5,489 bases of DNA, taken from positions 1 through 5,489 of the forward strand of contig JAFXBH010000032.1 in NCBI GenBank assembly GCA_017521875.1. Reading direction: 5' to 3'. This stretch comes from Oscillospiraceae bacterium (GTDB taxonomy: Bacteria; Bacillota; Clostridia; Oscillospirales; Oscillospiraceae). Both the position numbers and the translations under genes were made by a program. The notes below the pieces were generated by a model. It saw only the letters and a program-made list of their open reading frames with translations, was not told where the DNA came from and did not search any database. This document shows, piece after piece, positions 1-5,313 of the stretch (the stretch's first letter is position 1; every line of letters begins with the position of its first letter).

Positions 1-469
1 AATGTCCGGGGCTATCCAGCCCGTTGGGATTAACAAAATGGGTATCCTTCATCCCCAAGCGGTGGGCTTTATCGTTCATAAGTTCTGCAAACCCCTCCAC
101 TGTACCGCCACAATAGATAGCCAGTGCCACCGCAGCATCATTGCCGCTATGGAGCATCAATCCGTAAAGCAAATCCTGCACCGTCAGCACTTCCCCTGCT
201 TTCAGGTACATAGAGGATCCCTCGATCCCGGTTGCCTCCACCGGAATTCGCACCCGATCCAGTACATTTACCTGCTCGCACACCAACAGCGCTGTCATAA
301 TTTTCGTGGTACTGGCAATCAGGCTCTGTTTATCAGGGTGTTTTTCATATAGAACACGGCCTGTTTGGGCATCCAGCAAAATTGCTGACTGGGCGGACAT
401 TGCCTTACAAGGAAAAACCAGGGCAGCAGCCAGAAATGCAGCTGCCACCCCGGCAAATAATCGTTTCAT
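1..469 (-). CDS. D-alanyl-D-alanine carboxypeptidase (peptidase S11, low-molecular-weight PBP), N-terminal part
   Basis: The first 156 residues of a penicillin-binding DD-carboxypeptidase of the PBP5/DacF type; the gene runs off the left edge. These enzymes remove the terminal D-Ala from peptidoglycan pentapeptides outside the membrane, limiting cross-linking; sporulating Firmicutes use several paralogues in vegetative wall and spore cortex. Residues 1-26 form a signal peptide (MKRLF, then an Ala-rich hydrophobic run, with likely cleavage near residues 23-26). The catalytic STTK tetrad is at 53-56 (Ser53 nucleophile, Lys56), and the second motif SGN is at 108-110, followed by DAAVALA. The family stretches LLDAQTGRVLYEK and VNPNGLDSPGH are clear. 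The KTG motif would lie outside the window. The ATG at 467-469 is preceded only by a modest GGGTGA site (475-480), 35 bases after gerW, so it is probably read from the scp/gerW transcript. Family assignment is firm; whether it equals dacF or dacB of Bacillus is not decidable here. Confidence 0.95.
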   Translation of the reverse strand, partial: MKRLFAGVAAAFLAAALVFPCKAMSAQSAILLDAQTGRVLYEKHPDKQSLIASTTKIMTALLVCEQVNVLDRVRIPVEATGIEGSSMYLKAGEVLTVQDLLYGLMLHSGNDAAVALAIYCGGTVEGFAELMNDKAHRLGMKDTHFVNPNGLDSPGH

Positions 470-504
470 TTCAATCACCCAACGGTAGTGTCCCCCGGGA
501 AAGA

Positions 505-894
505 TCAATTATTCTCTTTTTTCTCCAAACGGGAATCGATAAACTCCACGATCTTATCCAACGCATCGGGAACCATTTCTACCAAACGGTCTGCTGTAGT
601 ATTTGCAGGGTTGGCCACCGGAAGCATACGAACGCTATCTTCCTTGATTACTAAAAATGCCACAGGAATCACTTTCACGCCGGCAGCAACACCGCCGCCA
701 AAAGGATTCTCCGGGGTGGGATTCTTGGTCACGAAATCGGAACCGCCGCCACCAAGACCGATACTAATCTTGGAAATGGGGATAATGGTTGTATTACCGG
801 CTGTAATAGGCTCGCCGACAACAGAGTTGACATCTACCAACTCCCGCATCTTTGCGATTGCGCTTTCCAGCATATTGGGAAGTTTTTGACTCAT
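505..894 (-). CDS. gerW: GerW family sporulation protein (YtfJ)
   Basis: A 129-residue soluble protein of the Spore_YtfJ/GerW family. In Bacillus the family member is made in the forespore and affects spore germination; the biochemical activity is not known. Visible signatures are the N-terminal helix with AIAKMRELVDVNSVVGEPI (residues 12-30), a conserved strand TTIIPISKISIGLGGGGSDF (35-54) with its glycine run, a second glycine patch GGGVAAGVKV (67-76), then the VIPVAFLVI strand and a charged C-terminal helix (about 100-125). There is no signal peptide or membrane helix. I take the ATG at 892-894 rather than the in-frame ATG at 913-915 because AAGGCGG (904-910) sits 9 bases before the former, while nothing resembling a ribosome site precedes the latter. 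It lies 48 bases after scpB and 35 bases before the carboxypeptidase gene, in the same direction. In many Clostridia a DUF2953 gene stands between scpB and gerW; it is absent here. Confidence 0.93.
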   Translation of the reverse strand: MSQKLPNMLESAIAKMRELVDVNSVVGEPITAGNTTIIPISKISIGLGGGGSDFVTKNPTPENPFGGGVAAGVKVIPVAFLVIKEDSVRMLPVANPANTTADRLVEMVPDALDKIVEFIDSRLEKKENN

Positions 895-919
895 GATAGT
901 GTACCGCCTTTTCATAATT

Positions 920-948
920 TATCGTGTGTATCAGGAAGCAAATTATAC
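920..948 (-). promoter_or_regulatory. Possible forespore (sigma-F/G type) promoter before gerW
   Basis: On the minus strand GTATA (944-948) and CACGATA (920-926) are 17 bases apart. The first matches the -35 shared by sigma-F and sigma-G; the second matches the sigma-G -10 (CAtnnTA) except at the third base. The start would fall about 20 bases before the gerW ATG. This is a weak match supported mainly by the known forespore expression of gerW in Bacillus. Confidence 0.22.
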
Positions 949-1521
949 TTCCTCCATAGTCATCTGATCCGGATCTACAGGATCTGCTGCAATTTCCGGT
1001 TCTCCCAATTCCACTTTTTCAATGGCGGGAAGTTCTTCCAGCGAACGGAGGCCAAAGGTACGCAAAAAATTGGAGGTCGTCTTATACTGAATGGGTCTGC
1101 CAGGCACATTCAAACGGCCAGCATCTTCAATCAGTTTCTTATTCAGTAATGCACCGATAGAATAACTGCTGTCCACACCGCGAAGTTGCTCGACTACCGC
1201 CTTCGTTGCCGGCTGGTAGTATGCAATAATGGTCAAGGTCTCCAATTGAGAAGCAGAAAGTTTGGGAGGCTTGCGGGTCTCCAGTGCCTGGGTGATATAG
1301 TCTGCCATTTCACCGGAGGACACCATTTGATAGCCCTTCTCCAGTTGCAGAATACGAATGCCCCGGCGGTTAAATGCCAGTTCATCGGCAAGGGCATTGG
1401 TAGCAGAGACGATCTCCTTTGGATCTGCTTCCAACACATTGGCCAGTTGGGCAATCTCTACACGCTCACCGGCAGCAAACAAGATGGCTTCAATGGCCCT
1501 CTGTAATTCAATTTGTTCCAT
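943..1521 (-). CDS. scpB: Segregation and condensation protein B
   Basis: ScpB, the winged-helix dimer that binds the ScpA kleisin and with SMC forms the bacterial condensin that compacts and separates chromosomes. From the chosen start the product is 192 residues, normal for the family. The N-terminal winged helix is seen in RAIEAILFAAGERVEIAQLA, the middle contains the family block LSASQLETLTIIAYYQPATK followed by VEQLRGVDSSYSIGALLNKKLIE, and the second winged helix ends with GRPIQYKTTSNFLRTFGL. The tail after about residue 165 is acidic and low in complexity. Two ATGs are possible: 1528-1530 and 1519-1521. AAGGAG at 1531-1536 touches the first but lies 9 bases from the second, so the second is preferred. 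The gene start overlaps the scpA end by 14 bases, pointing to translational coupling, which suits two proteins of one complex. Confidence 0.96.
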   Translation of the reverse strand: MEQIELQRAIEAILFAAGERVEIAQLANVLEADPKEIVSATNALADELAFNRRGIRILQLEKGYQMVSSGEMADYITQALETRKPPKLSASQLETLTIIAYYQPATKAVVEQLRGVDSSYSIGALLNKKLIEDAGRLNVPGRPIQYKTTSNFLRTFGLRSLEELPAIEKVELGEPEIAADPVDPDQMTMEEV

Positions 1522-2320
1522 TTTCGTCATCTCCTTGCTTTGTCAATGCAGATTCATCCAATAAACGAACATTGGGATTTTCTCCAGACAAATCGTCTTC
1601 CAGTGCCACGGAATTCGTTTTACACAATTCCAGCACTGCCAAAAAAGTTGCCACAATTTCAGAGCGGCTGCGGCTGCCCTTGAACAAATTCTTTAACTTC
1701 TGAACGCCACGCAGGATCAGGTTGTGAATCAACTCCTTGGCTTTTTTGGTAACAGGATAAGGCTCTTTGCCCACGATACCTTTAAAGTTGACGGTAGGCG
1801 GTGGCAAACGGCGATTGTTCCGCTCGGTGATTTCATCCAGCGCCCAAAGCATATCCATCACATCATGCTGATAGCGATAAGTGGCATCCCGGCGAATAGG
1901 TTCCGGTTGCTTGACAAACAGGCATCGACCAATTTCGTTCATAGGTTCCAACACCGTAATAGCCATACGAATTTGGTCCATAGCCTCGTGCCGCTGACGC
2001 TCAATCAAGGATTGCCGTAACAAATCCAGTTCCGTTTCTGCTTCGACAGCCTCTGCAGTGGACAGAAGCATCTTGGTCTTTATCAGCATCAGGTGGGATG
2101 CCATGGTAATAAACTCACTGGCCAGTTCGATATCCAGCCGCTTCATCTCTTCCAAATAGGCAAGATACTGCTCCAAAATAGCAGTAATGGATACATCCTG
2201 AATCTCTATTTTATTTTTACTCAGCAACAAAAAAATAACATCCAGAGGGCCTTCAAAGTCCTCCATCAGTTCATTTCTGGTATGGACTATGCCCTCCAAG
2301 CGATATTGCGGTTCTCCCAT
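1508..2320 (-). CDS. scpA: Segregation and condensation protein A (kleisin)
   Basis: ScpA, the kleisin that bridges the heads of the SMC dimer and binds ScpB. The product is 270 residues, within the usual 240-270. The N-terminal SMC-neck-binding region shows the hallmark DFEGPLDVIFLLLSKNKIEI (21-40) then QDVSITAILEQYLAYLEEM, followed by the helix with LASEFITMASHLMLIKTKMLL (67-86). The linker carries RLPPPTVNFKG-type sequence, and the C-terminal winged helix ends in SRSEIVATFLAVLELCK (218-234), the SMC-head-binding part. The frame stays open upstream to 2476, but that extension has no ribosome site and covers the promoter; ATG 2318-2320 has AAGGAGC at 2325-2331 and fits the family N-terminus. 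It is the first gene of scpA-scpB-gerW-carboxypeptidase, with a sigma-A promoter just upstream. Confidence 0.97.
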   Translation of the reverse strand: MGEPQYRLEGIVHTRNELMEDFEGPLDVIFLLLSKNKIEIQDVSITAILEQYLAYLEEMKRLDIELASEFITMASHLMLIKTKMLLSTAEAVEAETELDLLRQSLIERQRHEAMDQIRMAITVLEPMNEIGRCLFVKQPEPIRRDATYRYQHDVMDMLWALDEITERNNRRLPPPTVNFKGIVGKEPYPVTKKAKELIHNLILRGVQKLKNLFKGSRSRSEIVATFLAVLELCKTNSVALEDDLSGENPNVRLLDESALTKQGDDENGTN

Positions 2321-2347
2321 AGTCGCTCCTTGCTTGCACAATAAAGT

Positions 2348-2374
2348 AATATTTGTGATATTATACCAAATATT
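2348..2374. promoter_or_regulatory. AT-rich inverted repeat over the scpA -10 region
   Basis: AATATTTG (2348-2355) and CAAATATT (2367-2374) are perfect 8-base inverted arms separated by 11 bases. The -10 box of the scpA promoter lies in the spacer and the predicted start in the left arm. This position would suit a repressor operator, but the arms contain few GC pairs and chance occurrence in AT-rich intergenic DNA is possible. No regulator family is recognised. Confidence 0.3.
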
Positions 2375-2388
2375 CTGTTCTCCTGCAA
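2360..2388 (-). promoter_or_regulatory. Sigma-A promoter of the scpA operon
   Basis: On the minus strand, TTGCAG (2383-2388) and TATAAT (2360-2365) are separated by exactly 17 bases. A TGG immediately precedes the -10 box, giving an extended -10 (TGn). Predicted start is near 2353, leaving a leader of about 33 bases before the scpA ATG. The -35 is only a partial match, but the perfect extended -10 makes the call good. Confidence 0.75.
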
Positions 2389-2413
2389 GTATTTGTAAAA
2401 ATTTTCCCGCATA

Positions 2414-2442
2414 TTGCATTTTTCGACAAACTATGTTAAAAT
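2414..2442 (+). promoter_or_regulatory. Possible promoter of the small membrane protein gene
   Basis: TAAAAT (2437-2442) preceded by TGT gives an extended -10. At 17 bases upstream there is TTGCAT (2414-2419), a poor -35 matching consensus only in TTG. The start would fall around 2449, directly at the AGGAGG ribosome site, giving a leader of only about 15 bases. It diverges from the scpA promoter, with about 25 bases between the two -35 regions. Confidence 0.4.
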
Positions 2443-2464
2443 ATACAAAAAGGAGGGATACACC

Positions 2465-2806
2465 ATGGCACAACAACCCAACCGTTACAAACAGATGGAA
2501 CGGTATATGACCATTGCCCTGTGTTTGGATACACTACTGTTTATATTTTATTTGATTGTTGCCGGCAATGGCATTATTTGGCTAAAAGTAATTCTCACAC
2601 TGCTGTGTCTGGCTGTATCCGGTGCAATTCTGTGGTTTTTATATATGACACACGAATTGCTGAAGCAGCGGAGTTTGTGGATCACCGCCGGTGCGGCTGC
2701 CATAGTCATCTGTCTGTTTTTCTCCCTGATCTTAAATTTCCCCAGTCCTAACAAATATAAACATCAGGATGAGCCTTCTGCTTATCAAATGGCGGATCAA
2801 CTCTAA
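2465..2806 (+). CDS. Small three-helix membrane protein, unrecognised
   Basis: A 113-residue protein that I do not recognise. It has a short polar N-terminus (MAQQPNRYKQMERY), three predicted membrane helices (about 15-33, 37-60 and 71-91), and a hydrophilic, Pro- and Gln-containing tail (92-113). An odd number of helices puts the ends on opposite sides; the Arg/Lys-bearing N-terminus suggests N-inside, tail outside. There is no signal peptidase site, Cys motif or catalytic motif. The start at 2465-2467 is well supported by AGGAGG at 2451-2456, 8 bases before it; the in-frame upstream ATG at 2414 lies in the promoter. It is a monocistronic plus-strand gene between two minus-strand operons, divergent from scpA and convergent with the feo operon, ending 4 bases before a shared terminator. 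The strong ribosome site, clean terminator and coherent helices make it a real gene; function is unknown. Confidence 0.85.
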   Translation: MAQQPNRYKQMERYMTIALCLDTLLFIFYLIVAGNGIIWLKVILTLLCLAVSGAILWFLYMTHELLKQRSLWITAGAAAIVICLFFSLILNFPSPNKYKHQDEPSAYQMADQL

Positions 2807-2810
2807 ATCA

Positions 2811-2840
2811 AAAGTGGTGGAGCATTTGCTCCACCACTTT
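2811..2840. terminator. Bidirectional rho-independent terminator
   Basis: A perfect 13-base-pair stem, AAAGTGGTGGAGC (2811-2823) with GCTCCACCACTTT (2828-2840), and a 4-base loop ATTT. On the plus strand it is followed by CTGTTTATTTT, on the minus strand by TTTTGATTT as the U-rich tail. It lies 4 bases after the plus-strand membrane gene and 9 bases after the last feo gene, so it ends both convergent transcripts. Confidence 0.93.
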
Positions 2841-2849
2841 CTGTTTATT

Positions 2850-2978
2850 TTACTTCTTGCCGGAACAGCCCTTGCACTTGCTGCAATTTCCGCAGCAACT
2901 GTGTTTTTTCGGGGAAAAGAGAATATACGCGCAATACCCGAGGACAGGCAGCAAGATCAAAAAATCATACCATCTCAT
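2850..2978 (-). CDS. FeoB-associated Cys-rich membrane protein
   Basis: A 42-residue protein matching the FeoB-associated Cys-rich membrane protein family. One N-terminal membrane helix (about 5-21, WYDFLILLPVLGYCAYILF) is followed by a short basic segment and a cysteine cluster at residues 28, 29, 32, 35 and 38 (CC-x2-C-x2-C-x2-C), plus Cys16 in the helix, ending in GKK. Family members follow feoB in many Firmicutes; the role is unproven, and a metal-binding or assembly role beside FeoB is the usual guess. The start at 2976-2978 overlaps the feoB stop as ATGA, indicating translational coupling. The frame is open upstream to 3032, but those 18 residues lie inside feoB and have no ribosome site. 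The site before the chosen start is weak (GGGGGT), which suits reinitiation after feoB. Confidence 0.9.
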   Translation of the reverse strand: MRWYDFLILLPVLGYCAYILFSPKKHSCCGNCSKCKGCSGKK

Positions 2979-4975
2979 AACAGTACCCCCACGCGATATA
3001 CAGCAAATGCCACGATCCAGGCAACAACACATTGCAAAATCACAACACCCAAGGCTTTCCAGCCGGAATTCAACTCTCTGCGAATGGCAGCAACAGCCGC
3101 AGCGCAGGGTGTGTAGAGCAGGCAGAAGGCAAGGAAACTACAGGCCGATGGGGTGGTAAAGAGGCTGGGCAGAGCCGAGGTCAGATTATCTGTTCCCACG
3201 CCGAGAATCACACCAAATGTACCGACCACAGCCTCCTTGGCAGTAAAGCCGGATACAAGAGCCGTCACCATCCTCCAGTCTCCAAATCCCAGGGGAGCAA
3301 ACACAGGCGCAATCAGGCGACCCAGCGCGGCCAAAATACTGTCCGAACTGTCCGTTACAACATTCAAACGAGGATCAAAAGTCTGCAGGAACCAGATCAG
3401 CACAGTGGCCACAAAAATTACCGTAAATGCCCTCTGGAGAAAGTCTTTTGCCTTTTCCCACATCAGTAGCACTACGCTTCTGGCAGAAGGCAAGCGGTAA
3501 TTTGGCAGTTCCATCACAAAAGGAACAGGGTTACCCTGGAAGGCAGTTTTTTTCATAATCAGGGCGATTACAACACCTACGGCCATACCGCCAAAGTACA
3601 ATGCAATCATCACCGGCAATTCTCTACCGGGGAAAAACGCTGCAGCAAACACCGAATAAATGGGAATTTTCGCAGAGCAACTCATATAGGGTGTCAGAAG
3701 AATCGTCATTTTTCTATCCCGGTTGGAAGACAGGGTTCTGGTAGCCATGATACCGGGTACACTGCAGCCAAAACCTATCAGCATAGGCACAAAACTTCTT
3801 CCGGATAAGCCAATCTTTCGCAGAAGTTTATCCATCACAAAAGCCACGCGAGCCATATAGCCGGAATCTTCCAGTAACGACAGGAAGAAAAACAGCACCA
3901 CAATTAATGGCAGGAAACTGAGCACACTACCAACGCCGGAGAAAATGCCGTCTATAATCAGGCTATGTACCACAGGATTGATTCCGTAGCGGGACAGCAG
4001 ATCGTCGGCCAGCATAGTCAAACCATCGATAGCATAAGCCAGCAAATCCGATAGCCACGCGCCAAACACGTTGAAAGTTAGGAAGAATACAAGACCCATA
4101 ATCGCCACAAAAACAGGAATTGCCAAGTACCGGTTGGTCAGCACCTTATCAATTCTGACACTGCGCTGGTGCTCTTTGCTTTCTTTTGCTTTTGTGACGC
4201 ATTCGCGGCAGACATTTTCTACGAAATTGTATCGCATATCTGCCAATGTAGCGTTTCTGTCCAGCCCCCGCTCGTACTCCATTTCAATAACGGAGTGTTC
4301 AATCAGTTCCACCTCGTTCTGGCTCAGTTGCAGAAGATCACAGAATTCCTGCTCCCCTTCAATCAGTTTCATAGCACAGAAGCGACGGGAGATATTCACA
4401 CGATTGGCGTGGTCTTCAATGATATGGCTCACTGCATGAATACACCGGTGGACAGGGCCATCAGGACAAAAGTCCATCACGGCAGGGAGTCGTTTTTCTT
4501 TGGCAGTTTCCAACAGTGTATCCACCAATTCCGAAATACCCTGCTTCTTAATTGCGCTGATAGGAACCACCGGAACGCCCAGGGCTTTCGTCATTTTCTG
4601 CACATCTACACTGCCGCCGTTGCCACGGAGTTCATCCATCATATTCAGCGCGATCACCATAGGTACTCGGAGTGTCAACAGTTGCAGTGTCAGGTAAAGG
4701 TTGCGTTCAATATTGGTAGCATCTACAATGTTGATGATGGCATCCGGCCGTTCCTTCAGAAGAAAATCCCGGGTAATGATCTCCTCCTGGGTGTAGGGAC
4801 GAATGGAATAGATACCCGGCAGATCCACTATCTGATGATCTGTATCACGGATCACACCCACCTTTTGCTCGACCGTTACACCGGGAAAATTACCCACATG
4901 CTGGTTTGCGCCGGTAAGTGCGTTAAAAAGTGTGGTCTTACCACTGTTTTGGTTGCAAGCCAATGCAAAAATCAT
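2975..4975 (-). CDS. feoB: Ferrous iron transport protein B
   Basis: FeoB, the membrane GTPase that imports Fe(II); 666 residues, typical for clostridial forms and shorter than the 773-residue E. coli protein. The cytosolic G domain (about 1-160) has G1 CNQNSGKT (7-14), the G2 region GNFPGVTVEQK (28-38), G3 DLPG (51-54), G4 NMMD (111-114) and G5 ISA (139-141). A helical regulatory domain follows (about 165-265), with a CxxC at 256-259. The membrane domain starts near 283 and contains the two Gate regions: FLPLIVVLFFFLSLLEDSGYMAR (354-376) with GCSVPGIMATR (403-413), and MSCSAKIPIYS (431-441) further on. Cys404 and Cys433 match the conserved pore-region cysteines; YTPCAAAVAAIRREL is at 621-635. 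The first residue of G1 is Cys7 where Gly is usual. AGGAGGTG (4981-4988) inside feoA precedes the ATG, which overlaps the feoA stop as ATGA. Expected to work with FeoA and the downstream Cys-rich protein. Confidence 0.98.
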   Translation of the reverse strand: MIFALACNQNSGKTTLFNALTGANQHVGNFPGVTVEQKVGVIRDTDHQIVDLPGIYSIRPYTQEEIITRDFLLKERPDAIINIVDATNIERNLYLTLQLLTLRVPMVIALNMMDELRGNGGSVDVQKMTKALGVPVVPISAIKKQGISELVDTLLETAKEKRLPAVMDFCPDGPVHRCIHAVSHIIEDHANRVNISRRFCAMKLIEGEQEFCDLLQLSQNEVELIEHSVIEMEYERGLDRNATLADMRYNFVENVCRECVTKAKESKEHQRSVRIDKVLTNRYLAIPVFVAIMGLVFFLTFNVFGAWLSDLLAYAIDGLTMLADDLLSRYGINPVVHSLIIDGIFSGVGSVLSFLPLIVVLFFFLSLLEDSGYMARVAFVMDKLLRKIGLSGRSFVPMLIGFGCSVPGIMATRTLSSNRDRKMTILLTPYMSCSAKIPIYSVFAAAFFPGRELPVMIALYFGGMAVGVVIALIMKKTAFQGNPVPFVMELPNYRLPSARSVVLLMWEKAKDFLQRAFTVIFVATVLIWFLQTFDPRLNVVTDSSDSILAALGRLIAPVFAPLGFGDWRMVTALVSGFTAKEAVVGTFGVILGVGTDNLTSALPSLFTTPSACSFLAFCLLYTPCAAAVAAIRRELNSGWKALGVVILQCVVAWIVAFAVYRVGVLL

Positions 4976-5202
4976 TTCGTCACCTCCTGCACCGCAATCA
5001 TCTTTGCATCCTCGCGGCGGATTGTTAAATCATATCCACGCACCTGTATCTGAATTGGATCTCCCATGGGCGCTATTTTCTGCAATTGCACCTGCGTTCC
5101 GGGAATCAATCCCATATCCAAAAAACGAAGACGGAGAGGGCCTTCCCCACCTACTTCCCTGATGATACCTTTTTGTCCAACTTGTAAATCATTGATGGTC
5201 AT
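4972..5202 (-). CDS. feoA: Ferrous iron transport protein A
   Basis: FeoA, a 76-residue cytosolic SH3-like protein needed for full FeoB-driven Fe(II) uptake. Family features are clear: MTINDLQVGQKGIIREV at the start, GGEGPLRLRFLDMGLIPGT (18-36), the IAPMGDPIQIQVRGYDLTIR strand pair, and the C-terminal REDAKMI. Length is normal for a stand-alone FeoA. The ATG at 5200-5202 has GGGAGGAAA at 5205-5213. It is the first gene of the feo operon, with a strong promoter and palindrome directly upstream, and it overlaps feoB by 4 bases (ATGA). No cysteines are seen. Confidence 0.97.
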   Translation of the reverse strand: MTINDLQVGQKGIIREVGGEGPLRLRFLDMGLIPGTQVQLQKIAPMGDPIQIQVRGYDLTIRREDAKMIAVQEVTK

Positions 5203-5216
5203 AATTTCCTCCCAAT

Positions 5217-5240
5217 ATCAGTTAGCATACGCTAACTCAT
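5217..5240. promoter_or_regulatory. Palindromic operator of the feo operon, DtxR-like
   Basis: Arms ATCAGTTAGC (5217-5226) and GCTAACTCAT (5231-5240) flank ATAC. Nine of ten positions pair, with the inner seven, AGTTAGC/GCTAACT, perfect. The palindrome begins at the predicted transcription start and ends four bases before the feoA ribosome site, so a bound protein would block initiation or early elongation. The TTAG/CTAA half-sites resemble operators of the iron- and manganese-sensing DtxR/IdeR/MntR family more than a Fur box. Regulator identity is inferred; no regulator gene is in the window. Confidence 0.75.
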
Positions 5241-5247
5241 TGCTTCC

Positions 5248-5276
5248 ATTATATACCTGCTTTTCCATTTTGTCAA
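5248..5276 (-). promoter_or_regulatory. Sigma-A promoter of the feo operon
   Basis: On the minus strand TTGACA (5271-5276) and TATAAT (5248-5253) are both perfect consensus hexamers with a 17-base spacer. The start is predicted near 5241, at the edge of the palindrome. Such a strong promoter implies that expression is set mainly by repression. Confidence 0.92.
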
Positions 5277-5277
5277 C

Positions 5278-5313
5278 AAAAATATCCGCTGAAATGAATC
5301 AGCGGATATTTTT
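5278..5313 (-). terminator. Rho-independent terminator of metA
   Basis: A perfect 15-base-pair stem (5278-5292 with 5299-5313) whose GC-rich part is CCGCTGA/TCAGCGG, and a 6-base loop. On the minus strand the stem begins within the metA stop codon and ends in TTTTTGTT as the U-tract. The tail runs into the -35 box of the feo promoter. The stem is nearly symmetrical, but no plus-strand gene ends here. Confidence 0.88.

Noticed and set aside
488..889. A 133-codon open frame on the plus strand, antisense to gerW
   Set aside because: It mirrors gerW almost exactly, and its low-complexity Pro/Ser-rich product looks like antisense reading of the glycine-rich GerW sequence.
942..947. TATAAT on the minus strand near the scpB end, as a sigma-A promoter for gerW
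   Set aside because: The sequence 17 bases upstream (GGATCA) has almost no -35 similarity and there is no extended -10.
933..953. Small hairpin AGGAAG/CTTCCT around the scpB stop codon
   Set aside because: Only six base pairs with a nine-base loop and no U-tract on either strand, so not a terminator; no other role can be supported.
1508..2476. Longer scpA starting at 2476
   Set aside because: The extra 52 residues cross the scpA promoter and the divergent gene's start, have no ribosome site, and are not like any ScpA N-terminus.
2850..3032. 60-residue version of the Cys-rich protein starting at 3032
   Set aside because: The added residues lie inside feoB with no ribosome site; the ATGA overlap start at 2978 gives the usual family length.
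4169..5053. A 294-codon open frame on the plus strand, antisense to feoB and feoA
   Set aside because: It lies fully opposite two firmly identified genes, its product is rich in His, Gln and Cys without any family motif, and it has no ribosome site; it is a by-product of feoB codon use.
5203..5277. Riboswitch or RNA leader upstream of feoA
   Set aside because: The leader is only about 40 bases, nearly all taken up by the palindrome and the ribosome site; there is no room for an aptamer.
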